Source: Streptomyces sp. NBC_00102
Lineage (GTDB): Bacteria; Actinomycetota; Actinomycetes; Streptomycetales; Streptomycetaceae
Assembly: GCF_026343115.1 (NCBI RefSeq)
Contig: NZ_JAPEMC010000001.1
Span: 806,001 to 870,000 of the forward strand
Length of the DNA: 64,000 nucleotides
Direction: 5' to 3'
Position numbers and translations under genes: made by a program. The notes beneath the pieces were generated by a model, which saw only the letters and a program-made list of their open reading frames with translations, ran no database searches and was not told the DNA's origin. Position 1 is the first letter of the stretch. Each line of letters opens with the position of its first letter. This document shows, one piece after another, positions 61,894-64,000 of the stretch.

Positions 61894-62952
61894 ATGAACT
61901 TCGCCGGCGAGGTAAGACAGGCCGTCACTCCCCGGGCCGCCCTGCTCGTCCTCGGTGTGCTCGTCCTCCAACTGCTCTTCATCCTCTCCTACGTGGGCGC
62001 GCTGCACCGGCCGGTGGCCACCGACGTGCCCTTCGGTGTGGTGGCTCCCCCGCAGGCGTCCCAGCAGCTGATCGCCGGGCTGGACGGGCTTCCGGGCGGT
62101 CCGCTGGACCCGCGCGCCGTCGACGACGCGGCCGAAGCGCGCCGGCAGATCATGAACCGTGAGATCGACGGCGCTCTGGTGGTGAACCCGTCCGGCACGA
62201 CGGACACGGTGCTCGTCGCCTCCGGCGGCGGCTCCGCGCTCGCCACCTCCCTGGCGAGGATCACCACGGAGGTCATGGCCGAGCAGCAGCGTCGTGTGCG
62301 GGTCGTGGACGTGGCCCCGGCCTCCTCGGACGACTTCGACGGGCTCTCGTCGTTCTACCTGGTCGTCGGCTGGTGCGTGGGCGGCTATCTCTGCGCCTCG
62401 ATCCTCGCGATCAGCGCGGGCTCCCGTCCGGCCAACCTCCGGCGCGCGCTCATCCGCACCCTGGTCATGGCGGTGTACTCGGTCCTGGGCGGCATCGGCG
62501 GCGCGGTCATCGTCGGCCCCGCCCTCGGCGCGCTGCCCGGAAGTTTCTGGGCGCTGGCGGGGCTGGGCGCGCTGGTCGTCTTCGCCACCGGCATGATCAC
62601 CCTCGCCCTGCAGGCGCTGACCGGCATCGTCGGCATCGGCCTGGCCGTCCTGATCATCGTGATCGCGGGCAACCCGAGCGCGGGCGGCGCCTTCCCGCTG
62701 CCGATGCTGCCGGACTTCTGGCGCGCGATCGGCCCGGCCCTGCCCCCGGGCGCGGGCACCTGGGTCGCCCGGTCGATCGCCTACTTCCGGGGCAACGCGG
62801 TCACCGGCTCCCTGCTGGTCCTCTCCGCCTGGGCGGTGGCCGGTACGGCCCTGACGCTGCTGCTCTCCCTGCGGCGCAGGCGGACGGGCCCCGACGGCAC
62901 CGTCCCGTCGGGGACCGCGGGAACGCCACCGGGGGGCGCGCACTCCGTGTGA
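61894..62952 (+). CDS. Multi-pass membrane protein, ABC-2 permease-like (DUF3533/YhgE-Pip type)
   Basis: About 352 residues. A first helix (AALLVLGVLVLQLLFILSYVGAL) is followed by a soluble external domain of about 120 residues (VATDVPFGVVAPPQASQQL, RRQIMNREIDGALVVNPSG), then about five helices with GGIGGAVIVGPALGALPGSFW. This layout resembles YhgE/Pip and DUF3533 proteins and ABC-2-like exporters. The ATG has GGAGG too close (2 bp), so a GTG at 61885 is equally likely. There is no ATPase partner nearby. Confidence 0.75.
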   Translation: MNFAGEVRQAVTPRAALLVLGVLVLQLLFILSYVGALHRPVATDVPFGVVAPPQASQQLIAGLDGLPGGPLDPRAVDDAAEARRQIMNREIDGALVVNPSGTTDTVLVASGGGSALATSLARITTEVMAEQQRRVRVVDVAPASSDDFDGLSSFYLVVGWCVGGYLCASILAISAGSRPANLRRALIRTLVMAVYSVLGGIGGAVIVGPALGALPGSFWALAGLGALVVFATGMITLALQALTGIVGIGLAVLIIVIAGNPSAGGAFPLPMLPDFWRAIGPALPPGAGTWVARSIAYFRGNAVTGSLLVLSAWAVAGTALTLLLSLRRRRTGPDGTVPSGTAGTPPGGAHSV

Positions 62953-63057
62953 TCGCGAGTCCTCCGTGGGGCCCTCCGCGCTCGACGGCCGTGCGGGTCG
63001 TCGTCCCGCACCGGCGGCGGACGCGCGGGAGCCCCCGTCCGGAGGGCGGGTTCCACT

Positions 63058-63098
63058 GATCCCCGCAACACCCTGGAGTTCCAGGGGTTGCGGGGATC
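63058..63098. terminator. Long hairpin abutting the IS30 transposase start
   Basis: A 12-bp stem GATCCCCGCAAC/GTTGCGGGGATC, a bulged A, then 6 bp CCCTGG/CCAGGG with loop AGTT. It ends one base before the transposase ATG. It can terminate readthrough from the membrane-protein gene. It may also be the left inverted end of the element or a structure that hides the start codon from outside transcripts. Confidence 0.6.
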
Positions 63099-64000
63099 AT
63101 GGATTTTGAGGCGCTGAAGTCGAGGTTCTTCGAGGCGTTGGACGAGGCGGACGGCAGCGTCACCGGGGCGGCTCGGGCGGTAGGGGTGAGCCGGCATACG
63201 GCGGCCGGGTGGGCTCGCAAGGCCGGCATTCGTGGTCGTGGCAAGCCCAGCAGGGGCGGGCATCCCCGACGGGCGGAGTACGAGCGCCTTCGGGCGGCCG
63301 GGGTCCGACGCCGTGAGGCTGCGGTCCAGGCCGGTGTCCACCCGCGCACAGCCCAGGACTGGGACCGAGGCATTCGGCAGATCGGCCACTCACGTCTGCA
63401 TGCGGACGGCCGCTTGATCGACTATACGACTGGTGTGACCACCACCGTTGTGTCGGGGGGCCCGTCCCTGACCGCCGTCGAGGCCGATCTCCACCCCCGG
63501 TTCCTCACCGTGGCCGAGCGGGAGCTGATCGCCGACATGCGGCGCGAGGGCCACTCGCTGCGCGCGATGGGCCGGGCCCTGGGTCGGCCGGCCTCGACCG
63601 TCAAGCGCGAGATCGACACCCACTCGGCAGGCGGCACCTACCGCCCGCACCAAGCCCAGCGCGCATGGGCCAGGAGCCGGTCCCGCCCCAAGGAGTCCAA
63701 GCTCGCCCAGAAAGGTCCACTGCGCGACTTCGTCGCGGACCGGCTCCAGGAACGCTGGTCGCCCGAGCAGATCTGCAACGCTCTCCCCATCGAGTTCCCC
63801 GACGACGAGGGCATGCGGGTGAGTCCGGAGACGATCTATCAGGCGGTTTACGTCCAGGCCCGCGGCGGACTGCGCCGTGAAGTCGCGCTGGCGCTGCGCA
63901 CCGGGCGCACCCGCCGCAAGCCGCACCGAAGCCCGGACCAACGCCAGCGCCGGTTCGTCGACGAGATGGTGATGATCTCTGAGCGGCCCGCCGAGGTCGA
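63099..64000 (+). mobile_element. IS30-family transposase, 5' part (cut by window edge)
   Basis: The frame is open for 300 codons to the right edge. An N-terminal HTH (DGSVTGAARAVGVSRHTAAGWARKAGI) and a second (RLRAAGVRRREAAVQAGVHPRTAQDWDRG) precede the IS30 HTH LTVAERELIADMRREGHSLRAMGRALGRPASTVKREI, then GTYRPHQAQRAWARSR and ERWSPEQICNALP and SPETIYQAVYVQARGGLRRE. The DDE catalytic core lies beyond the window. It is longer at the N-terminus than IS30 itself. No ribosome binding site is visible because a hairpin abuts the ATG. Confidence 0.9.

Overview
This is 64 kb of very GC-rich, densely coding DNA with the features of a Streptomyces chromosome. Almost every third codon position is G or C. 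Many genes start with GTG, there are many TetR, GntR, MarR and SDR family members, and one gene is an ortholog of the S. griseus aminopeptidase SGAP. From memory, the order soxR, acyl-CoA dehydrogenase, ADH/ALDH, hmgA, secreted lipase and dnaE2 is collinear with the SCO1697-SCO1739 part of the S. coelicolor core chromosome. I see no rRNA, tRNA, CRISPR array or prophage. The only mobile element is an IS30-type transposase that runs off the right edge.

Left third (1-24 kb): a DUF3291 gene with a cysteine-rich HTH regulator; an ArsR regulator divergent from an MFS exporter, with two 18-bp operators between them; glucarate dehydratase; an APH-like kinase plus acyl-CoA dehydrogenase pair; the secreted aminopeptidase; and an ABC sugar importer that lacks its own ATPase. 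These are followed by an SDR/acyl-CoA ligase/TetR operon, a NamZ-type muramidase, an SDR divergent from an XRE-type regulator, and a large secreted penicillin-acylase-family enzyme.

Middle (22-45 kb): SoxR, MaoC, two TetR genes, an acyl-CoA dehydrogenase, an EamA exporter, PPK2 and PhoD (polyphosphate and phosphate-ester metabolism), and an alcohol plus aldehyde dehydrogenase operon. A DrrAB-like efflux/DUF4097 operon diverges from a GbsR/MarR regulator carrying an IS30-like HTH. Next come an MsiK/UgpC-type ATPase that may power the orphan importer, a molybdopterin oxidoreductase, and hmgA of tyrosine catabolism with a GntR regulator.

Right third (45-64 kb): a short stretch of poorly recognised genes (45.5-47.7 kb), then a stand-alone Type ISP C-terminal-domain protein beside a small basic protein and a DUF5925 AAA+ ATPase. 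A YtrA-type GntR gene has a perfect palindrome over its start codon. Then follow GNAT, DUF402 and VOC genes, a methyltransferase-Nudix-VOC triple fusion, a secreted lipase, and an error-prone repair pair (dnaE2 and an ImuB-like Y-family protein) behind a near-perfect LexA box. The window ends with a membrane protein and the IS30 transposase.

Several operator-like palindromes recur at separate promoters and suggest small local regulons: CATACCGACYGGT at three sites, CTGAGCAAGCGCTTAG at two, an AAACTAGC...TAGTTT-type site at two, and TTAC-N5/6-GTAA at extracytoplasmic enzyme genes. All functional calls come from reading the sequence. No database search was run.
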